From an uncultured Lachnospiraceae bacterium (GTDB lineage: Bacteria > Bacillota > Clostridia > Lachnospirales > Lachnospiraceae): a stretch of DNA of 64,000 nt. The stretch is from contig CAMFDG010000001.1 of NCBI GenBank assembly GCA_945949045.1, forward strand, positions 62,001 through 126,000. Reading direction: 5' to 3'. Below the pieces are notes generated by a model. The model made no database searches. It worked only from the letters and a program-made list of their open reading frames with translations, and was not told where the DNA came from. Positions within the stretch are counted from its first letter, which is position 1. Each line of letters begins with the position of its first letter. Below are positions 62,938 to 64,000 of this stretch, in pieces. A program made the position numbers and the translations under genes.

Positions 62938-63894
62938 CTATTGGACTCGCAATAATGATTTTTGATCCGAAACAATCTTATAGGTATCATATGAACCATC
63001 CCAGTCCTGCAGTTTGTCCACTTCCGCGTGATCCATCTGAATTGTCCCTGAGCCGGAACCTTCTTTTGGAATATCAAATCTATCGATGGTTGCAAAGGCA
63101 ACTGGCTTACTGCCCTTATAAAATACAATGTAGGTGTACAGATCTGCAGACAAAGTACTACCCAAATTGACAGGTGTTGAATTATGGAAATTACCACTGA
63201 TGTAAACCTTGCATCCCTTGCTGAACCAATCCTCATAGGGCTCCGTTTCCACGGAAGAAACCTGAAAGCCAAGTTTTTTATTGGCAAAGGTAAGATAATC
63301 CGAGGTGGAGTACCCATATCCCATATATTTATTCGGGGAAATACACCGACCTACACCACCATTATTCGAATAACTAAAGGTTCTTTTCTCAAACAAAAAA
63401 GTTGATGTGGAGGCTGACAGCTGATAATACCGGTATATTGTTGATTTAGCAGGAACATTATAGTTTGTGGAAACACCTGTATTACTTCCGTCTGCTTTAA
63501 CCTCCTTGCCTATAATCTCTATGTACATAGGATGGTTGTATTTATTTACAATCTTAAACTTTACTATTCCATTTGTTGTATTCGCACTTAGCGTAAAATT
63601 TTTCTTCAACGACTGTGTGGAATAAGCGTTTTTAACCGTCACCCTGCAGGTATATACATGTTTTCCCACAGTTGCTGTCACTTTGCAGTTTCCGGCCTTA
63701 ACAGCCGTAATTACACCTGCGGTATCTACGGTTGCAATCTTTTTATTCGATGTCTTAAATTTCGGTGCTCCTGTAGAATTCAACATGCGAAGTGTCGCCT
63801 TGCCATAGCAGGGCGTGAACCCTTTTGTTTTATTTACGATCAGAATCACACCCACCAGTAAAAATACCAACAACCTTTTCATTAACCCTTTCAT
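62938..63894 (-). CDS. Secreted protein with one BIG2 Ig-like domain
   Basis: A 318-residue exported protein. A signal peptide covers about 1-25 (MKRLLVFLLVGVILIV), and residues 30-90 are a bacterial Ig-like (BIG2) domain: FKTSNKKIATVDTAGVITAVKAGNCKVTATV. The rest, about 95-318, is a beta-rich region with many aromatic residues that I do not recognise. No LPxTG or lipobox is visible, so it is released or held by other contacts. AAGGAG precedes the ATG. It is transcribed alone, next to the rnf promoter region. Adhesion or carbohydrate contact is possible but only by analogy. Confidence 0.78.
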   Translation of the reverse strand: MKGLMKRLLVFLLVGVILIVNKTKGFTPCYGKATLRMLNSTGAPKFKTSNKKIATVDTAGVITAVKAGNCKVTATVGKHVYTCRVTVKNAYSTQSLKKNFTLSANTTNGIVKFKIVNKYNHPMYIEIIGKEVKADGSNTGVSTNYNVPAKSTIYRYYQLSASTSTFLFEKRTFSYSNNGGVGRCISPNKYMGYGYSTSDYLTFANKKLGFQVSSVETEPYEDWFSKGCKVYISGNFHNSTPVNLGSTLSADLYTYIVFYKGSKPVAFATIDRFDIPKEGSGSGTIQMDHAEVDKLQDWDGSYDTYKIVSDQKSLLRVQ

Positions 63895-64000
63895 CGTTCA
63901 ATCTCCTTTTTTAGATTTTATAGAATAATTTTATCATAACCCCCTGTTATTTAACAACTATAAAACGCCTTCCTGTCATCTTTTCACTATGGAGTACGTG

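Overview
The window is a 64 kb piece of chromosome from a Gram-positive, endospore-forming Clostridia, most likely a member of the Lachnospiraceae. The evidence is the gene content and order: an alpha/beta small acid-soluble spore protein, a GerW (YtfJ) germination protein and a YlbJ-type sporulation membrane protein; the Firmicutes pairings rplU-prp-rpmA-obg, yqeK-rsfS, rpmB with asp23/fakA/recG, and yicC-gmk-rpoZ; an Rnf complex in the order CDGEAB; and strong SigA-type promoters with 17-base spacers. The genus assignment is an inference. Almost all of the window is ordinary, densely packed housekeeping DNA, mostly on the minus strand. There are no rRNA or tRNA genes, CRISPR arrays, prophages or insertion sequences that I can see.

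Layout. Bases 1-3500: the end of a TtcA-like tRNA thiolase, a Xer-type tyrosine recombinase, a PlsC acyltransferase, and the SOS pair yneA-like/lexA around a region with five LexA-box-like sites. Bases 3481-7707 (minus): rplU-prp-rpmA-obg-yhbY-nadD-yqeK-rsfS, behind a strong promoter and a probable L21 leader. Bases 7708-8023: a gene-free gap with a structured, repeat-like element. Bases 8024-17002 (minus): hisZ-hisG-hisD-hisB-(HisF-like)HisIE followed without a gap by two radical-SAM-related genes and RNase G. Bases 16999-21218 (minus): rsuA-like, YgiQ, RluA-like and recU. Bases 21287-22186 (plus): ylbJ-like. Bases 22172-27757 (minus): yicC-gmk-rpoZ, then rimO-pgsA-rsmD-coaD and a coiled-coil protein. 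Bases 27765-29880 (plus): rqcH and the spore protein. Bases 29932-34172 (minus): asp23-fakA-recG, divergent from rpmB. Bases 34543-34796: a 254-base long inverted repeat with 52-base perfectly matching outer arms. Bases 34805-49841 (minus): proB-DUF896-fthC-proA-miaB-NusG_II-Gx transporter-ruvA-ruvB, a GGDEF remnant, zapA, U32 peptidase, a SEDS/PBP pair, Nudix, a small unknown, DUF2953-gerW and a 45-residue membrane protein. Bases 49850-55633 (minus): a three-gene signalling cassette. Bases 55654-62883 (minus): rnfCDGEAB, an unknown membrane protein and the flavin transferase ApbE. The window ends with a secreted Ig-like protein.

How the genes work together. The Rnf genes build a ferredoxin:NAD+ ion pump, and the neighbouring ApbE would attach the FMN cofactors to RnfG and RnfD. 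The his genes encode the HisZ-dependent form of the pathway; hisA, hisC, hisF, hisH and the phosphatase must lie elsewhere. The SEDS protein and the class B PBP form a glycan polymerase/transpeptidase pair. RqcH, LexA/YneA, RuvAB, RecG and RecU represent ribosome rescue and DNA repair.

Most interesting items. First, a signalling cassette whose 1176-residue sensor joins an ECF-S-like membrane domain to fourteen propeller blades, a Y_Y_Y-like domain and an HD-GYP output, next to an orphan BMP-family nucleoside-binding lipoprotein and a lipid kinase. Second, the long inverted repeat after rpmB. Third, a HisIE enzyme carrying an apparently dead HisF-like barrel. All family calls come from reading the sequence by eye; no database search was run.
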